From: an uncultured Acidobacteriia bacterium | GTDB lineage: Bacteria > Acidobacteriota > Terriglobia > Bryobacterales > Bryobacteraceae | Length of the DNA: 64,000 nt | Assembly: GCA_903828455.1 (NCBI GenBank) | Contig: CAIKMJ010000030.1 | Coordinates: forward strand, 50,035 to 114,034 | Direction of reading: 5' to 3' | Part shown: one piece after another, positions 27,838-37,334 of the stretch | How positions within the stretch are numbered: the first letter of the stretch is position 1 | How the letters are laid out: every line of letters starts with the position of its first letter | Translations under genes and position numbers: made by a program | The notes under the pieces: generated by a model | Told to the model about the DNA's origin: nothing | The model's database searches: none | The model's input: the letters and a program-made list of their open reading frames with translations, nothing else

Positions 27838-28122
27838 CGGGTATTCACACAGTTTAACGCGCGGGCTGAGACGCGGAAGCCGCGCCCGGAGCGTCCCGGC
27901 GAAGACCGGGGAGTGCCGCTTGCCGAACCGGACCGGCGGCGAATCCGGCCGTTGTCCGGCGCTTGCGGAATCGCGGTTTGCCGCGGCGCGCAACGGGCTC
28001 CGTATCGATGCAACACCACGCCCATCCCATGCGCTGCCCTCGCGGAGCGGCAGCGAAACCAGCTGATGTTTCTTGTGAATTGCAGCGGGCACATCGCCCG
28101 CCCGCGCGGCCGCCGCCGCGGC

Positions 28123-29937
28123 CTAATCGTCGGGACCGGAGTCGCCGACCTTCAGCACGGCAAGGAACGCTTCCTGCGGAATATCCACGCGGCCCACGCG
28201 CTTCATCCGCTTCTTGCCTTCCTTCTGCTTTTCGAGCAGCTTCCGTTTGCGCGAAATGTCGCCGCCGTAGCACTTGGCGATCACGTTTTTGCGCAGCGCC
28301 GAAATGGTTTCACGCGCAATGATCTTGCTGCCGATCGCCGCCTGCAGCGCGATTTCGAACATCTGCCGGGGAATCAGCTTGCGCATCCGCTCGATCAGGA
28401 TCTTGCCGCGCTCGTAGGCAAAGTCGCGATGCACAATCATCGAGAGCGCATCCACCGGCTCGCCTGCAATCAGCACATCGAGCCGCACCATCGGCGAGAT
28501 CCGGAAACCGGCGGGCCGGTAATCGAGCGACGCATAACCGCGCGAGGCGCTCTTCAGCCGGTCGTAGAAATCGAGCACGATTTCGTTGAGCGGCATTTCG
28601 TAGGTCAGCATCACGCGCCCGCCGCCGATGTATTCGAACTTCTTCTGCACGCCGCGCTTGTCTTCGAGCAGCGCCAGAATGCCGCCGATGTACTCCTCGC
28701 GCGTGATCACAACCGCTTCGATGATCGGCTCTTCGATCTTCTGAATCTCGCTCGGGTCGGGGAAGCGCGTCGGATTGTCGATCTCAATCACGTCGCCCTT
28801 CGTGTTGGTCACCTTGTAACGAACACCAGGCGCCGTGGTGATCAGGTCGATATCGAACTCGCGTTCGAGGCGCTCCTGCACGATCTCCAGATGCAGCAGG
28901 CCCAGGAAGCCGCAGCGGAAGCCGAAGCCGAGCGCCACGGAATTTTCCGGCTCGAAACTCATCGCGCTGTCGTTCAGCCGCAGCTTTTCCAGCGCGTCGC
29001 GCAGCATGCCGTGTTCGTGCGATTCCACCGGATAGAGCCCGGCGAACACCATCGGCTTGATCTCTTCGAAGCCCGGCAGCGGCTCGGCGGCCGGTTCGCC
29101 GGCCGACGTGATGGTGTCGCCCACCTTCGCATCCGCAACGTTCTTGATGTTGGCGTAGATGTAGCCGACTTCGCCCGCCACCAGTTCCTGCGTCGGAATG
29201 GCCTTCGGCGACTGATACCCGAGTCCTTCCACATCGAACTGCTGGCCCGCCGCCATCAGCCGGATCTTCTGGTTCAGCGCAATCCTGCCGTCCACGATAC
29301 GCGCGAGGATGATCACGCCGCGATACGGATCGAACCAGGAATCGAAGATCAGCGCGCGCAGCGGCGCGGCGGGATTGCCCCGCGGCGGCGGCACGCGCTT
29401 CACGATCGCCTCCAGCATCTCGTGGATCCCGATGCCCTGCTTGGCGCTGCAAAGAACAGCGTCGCTCGCGTCGAGGCCGATCAGCTCTTCAATCTGCTCG
29501 CGCACGCGCTCCGGTTCGGCCGCCGGCAGATCGATCTTGTTGATGACCGGAATGATTTCGAGGTTGTGATGCAGCGCCAGATACGTATTCGCCAGCGTCT
29601 GCGCCTCCACGCCCTGCGAGGCATCCACCACCAGCAGCGCGCCTTCGCAGGCCTGCAGGCTGCGCGAAACTTCGTAGGAAAAGTCGACGTGGCCCGGCGT
29701 ATCGATCAGGTTGAGCTGATACAGGTTGCCGTCCTCGGCCTTGTAATCGAGGCGGACGGCATGAGCCTTGATGGTGATGCCGCGCTCACGCTCGAGGTCC
29801 ATGGAATCGAGCACCTGCGCCATCATCTCGCGTTGCGAGAGCGCCCCCGTGGTTTCCAGAAGGCGGTCGGCTAACGTGCTTTTACCGTGGTCGATATGCG
29901 CGATGATAGAGAAATTGCGAATGAATTCAGGGACCAT
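28123..29937 (-). CDS. lepA: Elongation factor 4 (LepA)
   Basis: 604 residues. GTPase motifs: G1 [15 protein letters not shown]2 [11 protein letters not shown]3 [15 protein letters not shown]4 INKIDLP, G5 CSAKQGIG. The EF-G-like domains follow and the unique C-terminal domain ends in [28 protein letters not shown], the LepA signature. Acts on stalled ribosomes and translation initiation. It is divergent from the enoyl-CoA hydratase gene, with 49 bp between the starts. Confidence 0.98.
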   Translation of the reverse strand: MVPEFIRNFSIIAHIDHGKSTLADRLLETTGALSQREMMAQVLDSMDLERERGITIKAHAVRLDYKAEDGNLYQLNLIDTPGHVDFSYEVSRSLQACEGALLVVDASQGVEAQTLANTYLALHHNLEIIPVINKIDLPAAEPERVREQIEELIGLDASDAVLCSAKQGIGIHEMLEAIVKRVPPPRGNPAAPLRALIFDSWFDPYRGVIILARIVDGRIALNQKIRLMAAGQQFDVEGLGYQSPKAIPTQELVAGEVGYIYANIKNVADAKVGDTITSAGEPAAEPLPGFEEIKPMVFAGLYPVESHEHGMLRDALEKLRLNDSAMSFEPENSVALGFGFRCGFLGLLHLEIVQERLEREFDIDLITTAPGVRYKVTNTKGDVIEIDNPTRFPDPSEIQKIEEPIIEAVVITREEYIGGILALLEDKRGVQKKFEYIGGGRVMLTYEMPLNEIVLDFYDRLKSASRGYASLDYRPAGFRISPMVRLDVLIAGEPVDALSMIVHRDFAYERGKILIERMRKLIPRQMFEIALQAAIGSKIIARETISALRKNVIAKCYGGDISRKRKLLEKQKEGKKRMKRVGRVDIPQEAFLAVLKVGDSGPDD

Positions 29938-29986
29938 GCGGCCAGTGTCGGTCTGCTACGATGAGGCTGAATCCCGATTATCCCAT

Positions 29987-30772
29987 ATGTCTTTTCAATT
30001 CCTCTCGTTAGAGGCTGATGCAGAAGGTATTGCCGTCCTTACAATCCGCCGTCCGGAAAAGCTGAACGCTCTCAATCAGGCGCTGATCGGCGAACTGGGC
30101 GAGGCGTTCCGGCAGGTTGCCGCCGATGGCGCCATCCGCGTGCTCATCCTGACCGGCGCGGGCGAAAAGGCATTCGTGGCCGGCGCCGACATCGCGGAAC
30201 TGGCGCGCCCCAATGCGGTCGAAACGGTGGAAGTTTCGCGGCTCGGGCAGGAAACATTCCGGCTGCTGGAAACGATGAAGAAGCCCTCGGTTGCGGCCGT
30301 GAACGGCTTTGCGCTCGGCGGCGGACTGGAACTGGCGATGGCGGCGACCATCCGGATGGGCTCGCCCAACGCGAAACTGGGGCTGCCCGAAGTGAAGCTC
30401 GGCATCATGCCGGGCTACGGCGGCTCGCAGCGGCTGCCGCGCCTCGTGGGCCGCGGCCGCGCGCTCGAAATGATTCTCTCGGGCGAAGCGATCGACGCGA
30501 ACGAAGCGTACCGGATCGGCCTGCTCAACTCGGTGGTGCCGCAGGCCGAACTGCTCGACGCGGCGAAGGCGTGGGCGCGCAAGGTTATTGCCAACGGTCC
30601 GCTGGGCGTGGCGTTTGCCATGCAGGCGGTGGATGTGGGGTTCGAAGCCGGCCCCGAAACAGGCATGCGCTTCGAAGCCATGTCGTTTGGCGCGCTGGCC
30701 GGGTCGGATGACCGGCGCGAAGGGCTGGCGGCGTTTCTCGAAAAACGGAAGGCAGTTTTCACCGGCAAATGA
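29987..30772 (+). CDS. Enoyl-CoA hydratase/isomerase family protein
   Basis: 261 residues from ATG 29987. The crotonase fold shows the oxyanion-hole segment [13 protein letters not shown] and [12 protein letters not shown] with one catalytic Glu; [20 protein letters not shown] carries the second, so it is probably a true hydratase. Hydrates trans-2-enoyl-CoA in fatty-acid breakdown. No other beta-oxidation genes are adjacent; instead it is translationally coupled (ATGA) to ribH. Confidence 0.93.
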   Translation: MSFQFLSLEADAEGIAVLTIRRPEKLNALNQALIGELGEAFRQVAADGAIRVLILTGAGEKAFVAGADIAELARPNAVETVEVSRLGQETFRLLETMKKPSVAAVNGFALGGGLELAMAATIRMGSPNAKLGLPEVKLGIMPGYGGSQRLPRLVGRGRALEMILSGEAIDANEAYRIGLLNSVVPQAELLDAAKAWARKVIANGPLGVAFAMQAVDVGFEAGPETGMRFEAMSFGALAGSDDRREGLAAFLEKRKAVFTGK

Positions 30773-31254
30773 GCAAATCGGCACCGGATTTCGATGCAAA
30801 CCTGAGCGCCGCGGGGCTGCGCTTTGCCGTGGTGGTGAGCCGCTTCAACGCGTTCGTGACGGAGAAACTGCTGGCCGGCGCGCTCGATGCGCTGCAGCAG
30901 GCCGGTGCCGAAAACGGCGCCGTGGACGTGATCCACATCCCCGGCGCGTTTGAGTTTCCGGTCACGGTGAAGACCATTGCGCTGACGAAGCGATACGATG
31001 CGGTGATCTGCCTCGGCGCCGTGATTCGCGGCGATACGCCGCATTTCGACTATGTGGCGGGCGAGGCGGCGCGGGGCATCACGGCGGCCTCCGTGGAGAC
31101 CGGCGTCCCGATGGCGTTCGGAGTTCTCACCACCAACACGGTGGAGCAGGCCGAAGACCGCGCGGGCGGCAGGGACGGCAATAAAGGATTCGAGGCTGCA
31201 ATGACCGCGATCGAGATGGCGAATCTGCTGCGCAGACTGCGGGCGGCAAACTAA
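30769..31254 (+). CDS. ribH: 6,7-dimethyl-8-ribityllumazine synthase
   Basis: 161 residues. Penultimate enzyme of riboflavin synthesis. Family segments: [55 protein letters not shown] with the catalytic His, and [21 protein letters not shown]. The start overlaps the hydratase stop and the stop overlaps the nusB start (TAATG), the conserved ribH-nusB pairing. Confidence 0.97.
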   Translation: MSKSAPDFDANLSAAGLRFAVVVSRFNAFVTEKLLAGALDALQQAGAENGAVDVIHIPGAFEFPVTVKTIALTKRYDAVICLGAVIRGDTPHFDYVAGEAARGITAASVETGVPMAFGVLTTNTVEQAEDRAGGRDGNKGFEAAMTAIEMANLLRRLRAAN

Positions 31255-31730
31255 TGGCCCGGCACCGCGCACGCCAGCAGGCGCTTCAACTGCTGTTCCA
31301 GTGGGACTTCCGGCGCACGCCGCTCGACGAAATTTCGCGCGGCTACTACGAATCGCTGCTGCTCGATGAAGAAGGGCTGAAGCGTCCGCAGCGCGACGAA
31401 TTCGCCGCGCAGATTGTGCAGGGCGTAACGGCGGAGATCGAGGCCGTCGATACGCTGATCGAAAAGCACGCCGCGCACTGGCGCATCCCGCGCATGCCGT
31501 CGGTGGATCGCAATGTTCTGCGCATCGCGGTGTATGAACTGATGCGGACCGAAACGCCGCCGGCGGTGGTGATCGATGAAGCGCTGGAACTGGCGCGCCG
31601 CTTCGCGGGCGAGGAATCGGTGCACTTCATCAACGGCGTGCTGGACGCGGTGCGGAAGGAACTGGCGGAGTCAGCGGGCAGCGTTAAACTCCCCGAAGGT
31701 TCACCGCACGCAGACGGCGAAAACGGCTGA
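31254..31730 (+). CDS. nusB: Transcription antitermination factor NusB
   Basis: 158 residues. All-helical RNA-binding factor that joins NusE at boxA for rRNA antitermination. RHRARQQALQLLFQWDF, VDRNVLRIAVYELM, PPAVVIDEALELARRF and VHFINGVLDAV are diagnostic. The C-terminal 20 residues are a variable tail. Last gene of the hydratase-ribH-nusB unit; a strong hairpin lies 110 bp downstream. Confidence 0.97.
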   Translation: MARHRARQQALQLLFQWDFRRTPLDEISRGYYESLLLDEEGLKRPQRDEFAAQIVQGVTAEIEAVDTLIEKHAAHWRIPRMPSVDRNVLRIAVYELMRTETPPAVVIDEALELARRFAGEESVHFINGVLDAVRKELAESAGSVKLPEGSPHADGENG

Positions 31731-31839
31731 AGTCCCGCTCCACGGACCGGAGTTCTTCCACGCCGCGCGCACGACAGACGGCCGCACTCCGGGCCGGCTT
31801 GCCAGCAAGCTTTCAGGATGATCGCTGCGGTTGCAAACG

Positions 31840-31879
31840 CAGAAGAGCCGGGACGGATTCCTCCGCCCCGGCTCTTCTG
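31840..31879. terminator. Strong convergent hairpin between nusB and the phosphoesterase gene
   Basis: CAGAAGAGCCGGG (31840-31852) pairs with its complement at 31867-31879; the stem continues inward through one A-C mismatch and four more pairs to a TTCC loop, 17 pairs in all. Neither side has a good T-tract, so it may stop transcription weakly or protect 3' ends from both directions. Confidence 0.6.
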
Positions 31880-31901
31880 TCTTGCGAACACTTAGGCGCG
31901 C

Positions 31902-33431
31902 TTACTTCGACGCCGGGTTGAACTTCCGCGCCTTCACCGTGTAGGAATCGGCAATCATGCCGTCCTTGTGGGTGGCGTCCACCTCACTCGGCAGATACGT
32001 CTGCACGTATTCCACCTTCACGTCCTGCGGCGAAACGTGAACGCGAATGTAGCCGCTGCCGCCCACCAGCGTGCCGTGCAGGTAGTTGTAGTCTTTCGCG
32101 GCCTTGGTGGCATCGAACTTCCCGATGCGGCTGGGCTGAGGCCCTTCCTGATAGATCAGCCCGTCGAGTTCCTGCTTCACGTAAAGGTGATCGTGGCCAT
32201 GGAAGTAAATGGTGGCGTTATTGGCTACCAGCAACTGGTGAATCGGCATGGCCCAGCCCGGGCGCGCCTTATCGAAGCCCCAGGTGCCGTCCAGATTGTA
32301 GCCGCCGTTTTCCAGGTACTTCGCGACTTCAATACCGCCGCGCATGTTGCCCTTCATGTCGAGGCCGCCGATCAGGTTGTGCGAGAAGACGAACTTGTAA
32401 GTTGCCTTGCTGGTTTCAAGCGTCTTCTTCAGCCAGTCGTACTGTTCCTTGCCCAGCGTCAGGTTCCAGTCGCCGCCCTGTTCGGGGGCCACGGGAACGT
32501 GCCAGTAGGGATCGAGCACAATGAACAGCGCATCGCCCCACTCCCACGCGTAGTTGGCCTGGCGCAGGCCCACCAGCGGCTCGCTGGTGCTGCTGCCCGA
32601 ATAGAAATTGTTCGGCTCGGGATTCGGGAAGTACTTCTTGCGCGCCAGCGTGTCGAGCACCGGCAGACCATCGGGCTTGCTCGCCGCCGTGCCGTGGCCC
32701 GATTCGCCTTCGTGATTGCCGATGCTGAGGAACAGCGGAATCGAGTGCGCCATGATGTCGTAGTACGAACGCAGCAGCAGTACGCGGTCGGTGACGGTGG
32801 CCTGCGTCGGAGGCCTGGAAAGATTGGTGAAGAAGTTGTCGCCGAGGTCGATCATGAAGTCCGGCTTATCGGCCACCATTTTCTTCAGGCTCAGGGTGAA
32901 GGCTTCTTCGCTCGAGTTTTCGATCATGTGGGGATCGAATTCCACATCGAAAGTGAACGACTTGCCCGGCGCGCGCTGCGTGTGGAACGAATGCTCGGCG
33001 CGGCTGCTGAACACCCTGGCGTCCGGATCGCGATAGCGCATGCGGTAGTAATACCGGGTGTCCGGCTTGAGCTTATCGATGAGGGAATGGAACGGCTCAT
33101 TGGCGGTGAAAACGCGCGGGTCGGTTTTGCCCGTGTAGACGCCGGGTTTGGTGCCGTATTCGTAATAAATTTCCAGAGCCTTGCGCGGCGCCACATCGAT
33201 CGAGATGGAAGTGGCGGTGGGACGGCCCAGCAGTTCCTGCGCGATGAAAAGCGGATCGTCGGTGCCGCGGGGATGCGTGCCGGAACCGTAGGGCGAGGGC
33301 TCGGGGTGAGTCACCTCGGCCGGGTTCGCCGAGCCGGGGAAAGTGAAGCTGCGCGGATCGCGCTGCGCAAGGGCATTGCCCGCCAGGAGCAGAAACCCGG
33401 CGATCCAGGCGTAATTTCGTAGTTTGTTCAT
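31902..33431 (-). CDS. Secreted calcineurin-like metallophosphoesterase
   Basis: 509 residues from ATG 33431 (signal peptide NYAWIAGFLLLAGNALAQ); the frame is open 25 codons upstream without signal-peptide character. A fibronectin-like N-terminal domain (SISIDVAPRKALEIYYEYG) precedes the catalytic core: DFMIDLGDNFF, FLSIGNHEGESG, KFVFSHNLIGG and IYFHGHDHLY, which give the two-metal site ligands. Resembles purple-acid-phosphatase/PhoD-like secreted enzymes. Probably scavenges phosphate outside the cytoplasm. No Pho-box was recognised. Confidence 0.9.
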   Translation of the reverse strand: MNKLRNYAWIAGFLLLAGNALAQRDPRSFTFPGSANPAEVTHPEPSPYGSGTHPRGTDDPLFIAQELLGRPTATSISIDVAPRKALEIYYEYGTKPGVYTGKTDPRVFTANEPFHSLIDKLKPDTRYYYRMRYRDPDARVFSSRAEHSFHTQRAPGKSFTFDVEFDPHMIENSSEEAFTLSLKKMVADKPDFMIDLGDNFFTNLSRPPTQATVTDRVLLLRSYYDIMAHSIPLFLSIGNHEGESGHGTAASKPDGLPVLDTLARKKYFPNPEPNNFYSGSSTSEPLVGLRQANYAWEWGDALFIVLDPYWHVPVAPEQGGDWNLTLGKEQYDWLKKTLETSKATYKFVFSHNLIGGLDMKGNMRGGIEVAKYLENGGYNLDGTWGFDKARPGWAMPIHQLLVANNATIYFHGHDHLYVKQELDGLIYQEGPQPSRIGKFDATKAAKDYNYLHGTLVGGSGYIRVHVSPQDVKVEYVQTYLPSEVDATHKDGMIADSYTVKARKFNPASK

Positions 33432-33619
33432 GCGGTAGATCCTTGTCGATGAAGCCGGCCGCCCGCCCGCACCAAGCGCAGCCGGGTCGTTCAGCCTAAC
33501 CAGCATATATCAGGATCGGGATGGCAAACGGCGCAGCAAGCGCCGGGGGATTCGCGCGGAATCGCCGGAGGAAAACAGCGGGCGGCACGGGCGCCGGCGC
33601 GGGCCGGCCGGCCGCAAGC

Positions 33620-34168
33620 TTAGCCGATGTTCAGAGCTTCGACCAGCGCGCCGGAAGACTTGCCGATCTTCTCCTGCAGCATCATGATCGCGTGGATGAG
33701 CTGTTCGGGCCGCGGCGGGCAGCCGGGCACGAAGACGTCCACCGGGATCACCTGATTCACCGGCACCAGCGCATAGTTGTTGAACACGCCGGTGGAGGTC
33801 GCGCACGCGCCCATCGAAATCACCCACTTCGGTTCCGGCATCTGCTGATACAGGTGGCGGATGACCGGCGCCATTTTGTTCGAGACGCGGCCGGCGATGA
33901 TCATCAGATCGCTCTGGCGCGGCGAACCGCGGAATACTTCAGCTCCGAAGCGCGAGATGTCGAAACGCGAGGCGCTCATCGACATCATCTCGATGGCGCA
34001 GCAGGCAAGGCCGAACGCCATGGGCCAGATGGAATTCTTGCGGCCCCAGTTGATGACGCTGTCGATGGTCGTCGTGATGACGCCCGCGGCAAGCGCCGCC
34101 TGCTCGATGGTTTCGTTATCGATGTGCTGGAAAAGCTCGACCGGGCCGGCAGCCAGTGGTTTGTTCAT
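33620..34168 (-). CDS. nuoB: NADH-quinone oxidoreductase subunit B (solitary)
   Basis: 182 residues from ATG 34168. Carries cluster N2 of complex I; ligands are in [19 protein letters not shown] and [22 protein letters not shown]. The N-terminus ([25 protein letters not shown]) matches the subunit. No other nuo gene lies within the window on either side, so this copy is detached from an operon. It could be the only nuoB of a split complex or an extra copy. Confidence 0.95.
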   Translation of the reverse strand: MNKPLAAGPVELFQHIDNETIEQAALAAGVITTTIDSVINWGRKNSIWPMAFGLACCAIEMMSMSASRFDISRFGAEVFRGSPRQSDLMIIAGRVSNKMAPVIRHLYQQMPEPKWVISMGACATSTGVFNNYALVPVNQVIPVDVFVPGCPPRPEQLIHAIMMLQEKIGKSSGALVEALNIG

Positions 34169-34281
34169 GGTTGTTGCGCTCGTAATACGTAGTTTCGCAT
34201 AGCCGGAACGGCCATCGCGAAGGCGGCGGGGCTGGTCCGGCGGCATGGTTTGGGCACGAGCGTTGGGTATCCTGAGACCTG

Positions 34282-35172
34282 ATGCGACTGATGACCTTCC
34301 GCCACGGCGGACCCGGCGGCGGCGAGGGCGCATGCGGCGCCGGCGCGGTTCACGCCGGAGTGCTCACCGGCGATGGAATTGCCTCCGTTCCGGCGATCAA
34401 CGCGAAGTACAACTTGCGGCTTCCCGACAGCCTGCTTGCGATCGTTCAGGCCGATATCCGGACAATTCCCGTGGACGGCGTACCCGCCATTCCGCTGGCC
34501 GAAGTGACGCCGCGCCTGCCCTGGGATGCGCCGCCGAAGATCTGGTGCATCGGGCTGAATTACCTTTCGAAGGCCGCCGACACCAACGCGCGGCAGCCGG
34601 AAGAACCGGGCAGCTTCATGAAGCCGGCCTCCTGCATGTTCGAACCGGGCGAAGACATTGTGCTGCCGCCGCCGGAGATTTCGAACGACGTGGATGCGGA
34701 GGGCGAACTCGGCGTCGTGATCGGGCGGAAGTGCCGCTACGTGCCGCGCGGGAAGGCGCGCCAGGCGATCTACGGGTACACGACGACGATGGATCTGACG
34801 GCGCTCGATATTCTGAGCCGCAATCCGCGCTACCTGACGCGCTCGAAGAGCATCGACACGTTTTTCAGCTTCGGGCCGGTGATTGTGACGGCCGGTGAGG
34901 TGGAGGACGTGGACGCGCTGGAAGTCGTCACGGAGCTGAACGGCGAAGTGTATTCGAAGGACTTCGTGCGCAACATGAAGACGCGGCCGGACGAACTGGT
35001 GGCCTTTCACAGCGAATATATGACGCTCTGTCCTGGCGACCTGATTTCCACCGGCTGTCCGAAAGGCGCGCGGATCAAGGCGGGCGACCGGGTGCGGGCG
35101 CGAATCGACGGCATCGGGACGCTGGAGGCGAGCGTACGGGCGGGCGAAAGAACGCCGTTCGGCTTCGAGTAG
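34282..35172 (+). CDS. Fumarylacetoacetate hydrolase family protein
   Basis: 296 residues. The FAH fold C-terminal region shows [46 protein letters not shown] with the metal-binding E-x-[13 protein letters not shown] and [17 protein letters not shown]. Family members hydrolyse or isomerise 2-oxo acids in aromatic breakdown (for example 2-hydroxyhepta-2,4-diene-dioate isomerase, ureidoglycolate lyase, oxaloacetate decarboxylase); which one is not resolvable. The N-terminal 75 residues are more variable. Confidence 0.92.
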   Translation: MRLMTFRHGGPGGGEGACGAGAVHAGVLTGDGIASVPAINAKYNLRLPDSLLAIVQADIRTIPVDGVPAIPLAEVTPRLPWDAPPKIWCIGLNYLSKAADTNARQPEEPGSFMKPASCMFEPGEDIVLPPPEISNDVDAEGELGVVIGRKCRYVPRGKARQAIYGYTTTMDLTALDILSRNPRYLTRSKSIDTFFSFGPVIVTAGEVEDVDALEVVTELNGEVYSKDFVRNMKTRPDELVAFHSEYMTLCPGDLISTGCPKGARIKAGDRVRARIDGIGTLEASVRAGERTPFGFE

Positions 35173-35183
35173 ACTGAAAGATT

Positions 35184-35537
35184 ATGCTGGCGATTCTCAA
35201 GCGGTGCATTCTGTGGGACTACAATCGCGGCAGCTGGCAGTACGACATCATCGTTGCGCTCATCCTGGCGTTCATATTTCTCACGCCCGCGCGGTGGTTT
35301 CGCGACCAGCCGCGGATCCCGCAGGCCGCCCAGATCACGTCGTTGCCGAGCCACGGCGAAGCGGTCTTCTGGATCGAACCCGAACTGGTGGCGGAGATGC
35401 CGGAGCCGCAGCGCCTCGCGCAGCTTGGCAAAATGCTGACCGCCCGCACCGGAAAAACGCAGGTGCTGACGCGCATCGAGCCGATCTACGACACCGAACA
35501 GGAACTCAAGGGCTACATGGCCTTCGCCCGCCCGTAA
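35184..35537 (+). CDS. Membrane-anchored hypothetical protein upstream of the LolA-like gene
   Basis: 117 residues. One N-terminal membrane helix (YDIIVALILAFIFLTPARWF) leaves the rest outside the cytoplasm. The tail has a TRIEPIYDTEQELKGYMAF stretch that looks like a small alpha/beta domain. Not recognised as a named family. It lies 19 bp before the LolA-like gene, so a shared role at the envelope is plausible. Confidence 0.75.
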   Translation: MLAILKRCILWDYNRGSWQYDIIVALILAFIFLTPARWFRDQPRIPQAAQITSLPSHGEAVFWIEPELVAEMPEPQRLAQLGKMLTARTGKTQVLTRIEPIYDTEQELKGYMAFARP

Positions 35538-35556
35538 GCCCGACGCCTCGCCTTTC

Positions 35557-36237
35557 ATGAGGATCTCCCGCACTTTCGCCTGTGTGCTGCTGGTGGCGCC
35601 GATGCTTGGCGCGCAGACGCTGGATGACGTTTTTTTACGTCTGGACAAAGCCGCGCCGGGCTTCAAAAGTATGACGGCGGACATCCAGCGCGTGGTGCAT
35701 ACGGCGGTGATCAATGACGATTCCACCGAATCCGGCACCATGAAGCTGCGGCGGCAGAAGGCGCATGAGACGCAGATGCTGATTGAGTTCACCGTGCCCG
35801 ATCCGAAGTCGATCGCGCTGGTGGACGCCACGGTGAGCGTTTACTACCCGAAGATCAAAACCGTGCAGATTTACGATGTGGGCGACAAGCGGAATCTGAT
35901 CGACCAGTTCCTGCTGCTCGGCTTCGGCGCCACCAGCGCGGAACTGAAGCAGGCGTACGACATCACGGCGGCCGGCAGCGAAACGATTGGCGGGCAGGCC
36001 ACGAGCCACATCCAGCTGACGCCGAAATCGAAGGAAGTGCTGACGCGCCTGAAGAAGGCGGATCTCTGGCTTTCCGACGCCTCGGGCATGCCGGTGCGGC
36101 AGAAGTTCCTCACCTCCGCGAGCGGCGACTACATGGTTGTGACCTATTCCAACGTGAAGCACAATCCGGTGCTGACCGATGGCGCACTGAAGCTGAACTA
36201 TCCGAAGGGCGTGCAGATCCAGCACCCGCAGCACTAG
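35557..36237 (+). CDS. LolA-like outer-membrane lipoprotein-sorting protein
   Basis: 226 residues with a signal peptide (FACVLLVAPMLGAQ). Beta-strand-rich pattern with F-K-S-M-T-A-D-I-Q near residue 36, LRRQKAHETQMLIEF, YYPKIKTVQIYDVG and LWLSDASGMPVRQKFL matches LolA/outer-membrane lipoprotein carrier relatives. Would carry lipid-modified cargo through the periplasm. The presence of such a protein fits a Gram-negative envelope. Confidence 0.82.
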   Translation: MRISRTFACVLLVAPMLGAQTLDDVFLRLDKAAPGFKSMTADIQRVVHTAVINDDSTESGTMKLRRQKAHETQMLIEFTVPDPKSIALVDATVSVYYPKIKTVQIYDVGDKRNLIDQFLLLGFGATSAELKQAYDITAAGSETIGGQATSHIQLTPKSKEVLTRLKKADLWLSDASGMPVRQKFLTSASGDYMVVTYSNVKHNPVLTDGALKLNYPKGVQIQHPQH

Positions 36238-36246
36238 ATTCACGGA

Positions 36247-37329
36247 ATGTCCGGGATGAAACGCGCACCGCAAAGACTTCCTTTCATCGACTGGGTTCGC
36301 GGCCTGGCAGCCGTCGTGATGCTGCAGGGTCACGTGTTCGATTCCTTTCTGCGGACGGAGTTGCGCAGCGGCGGCGCCTCCACGTGGTCGCAGTTCGCCG
36401 GCGGCATGCCACCCGCCGTCTTCCTTTTCCTGCTGGGCGTGACGTTCGCTTTCCTGATGGACAGCCAGGAGCGCAAGGGCGTCGACGGCGTGGCGCGCTG
36501 GCGGGCCGCCTGCAAACGATCCGGCTATCTGTTCGCCGTGGCGTTCGCGTTCCGGCTGCAGTTGTGGGCGTTTTCGCTGGGCCGCAGTCCGTGGACCGAT
36601 CTGCTGCGCGTGGACGTGCTGAACGCCATGGGCCTCGCGCTGCTCGTCTTCTCCGGCATGGCCTTCTTCCGAACGGCCGAGCGGATTCGTCTCTGCGCCG
36701 TCCTTGGGCTTGCCATCGCGGCCGCGGCGCCCGTTGTCTCCGGCATCGACTGGAGCGGCGTGCCGGCGATTGTGCGCAACTATCTGGTGCCCGATCACCT
36801 GTTCTTCGGCTTCTTCCCCTGGGCCGCCTACGTGGCCTTCGGGATGAGCGCGGGCAGCGTCATGCGCATCCTGAAACCGGAAGACATGCCGGCCGCGATG
36901 CAGTGGTTCGGCTGGGGCGGCCTGGCGCTGGCGTTTTCGGCCTGGACGCTCTCGTTCCTGAATCCTTCGCTCTTCGCCAGTTCGGACTTCTGGCTCAACA
37001 GCCCCTCGCTCACGCTGATCAAGACCGGCGCGGTGATGATTCTGATTGCCTTCGCCTGGGTGTGGAATCTGCAGACGGAGAACAAATTCAGCTGGATCCG
37101 GCAGTTCGGGCAGACCAGCCTGCTGGTCTATTGGGTCCACATCGAACTGATCTACGGCAGCGCGCTCGGCGTATTTAAGAACCGGCTGACGGTGGCAGAG
37201 ACGGTGTTCGCGGCGGTCCTCACCATCGCTTCCATGTTCGGGCTTTCGCTGGCGTGGACGCACCGGGCGTCGTTTCGCACGCCCCTGTTTGCGGCCCGGC
37301 ACTCGCGCGGACAGGCATCCGGCGACTAG
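36247..37329 (+). CDS. Polytopic membrane acyltransferase (HGSNAT/DUF1624-like)
   Basis: 360 residues, about ten membrane helices. The N-terminus RLPFIDWVRGLAAVVMLQGHVFDSF carries the Arg and His common to DUF1624/heparan-alpha-glucosaminide N-acetyltransferase-like proteins. The end has a QFGQTSLLVYWVHIELIYG motif typical of acyltransferase-like membrane folds. Probably transfers acetyl groups to envelope sugars. It converges with the histidine kinase gene with 5 bp between stops. Confidence 0.83.
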   Translation: MSGMKRAPQRLPFIDWVRGLAAVVMLQGHVFDSFLRTELRSGGASTWSQFAGGMPPAVFLFLLGVTFAFLMDSQERKGVDGVARWRAACKRSGYLFAVAFAFRLQLWAFSLGRSPWTDLLRVDVLNAMGLALLVFSGMAFFRTAERIRLCAVLGLAIAAAAPVVSGIDWSGVPAIVRNYLVPDHLFFGFFPWAAYVAFGMSAGSVMRILKPEDMPAAMQWFGWGGLALAFSAWTLSFLNPSLFASSDFWLNSPSLTLIKTGAVMILIAFAWVWNLQTENKFSWIRQFGQTSLLVYWVHIELIYGSALGVFKNRLTVAETVFAAVLTIASMFGLSLAWTHRASFRTPLFAARHSRGQASGD

Positions 37330-37334
37330 CCGGA

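Noticed and set aside
28085..28101. GCGGGC-ACATC-GCCCGC hairpin between lepA and guaB
   Set aside because: No T-tract follows on either strand, and the stem is common by chance in such GC-rich DNA.
25927..29874. Plus-strand open frame of 1315 codons
   Set aside because: It is the complement of guaB and lepA, both unmistakable; high GC keeps the opposite frame open.
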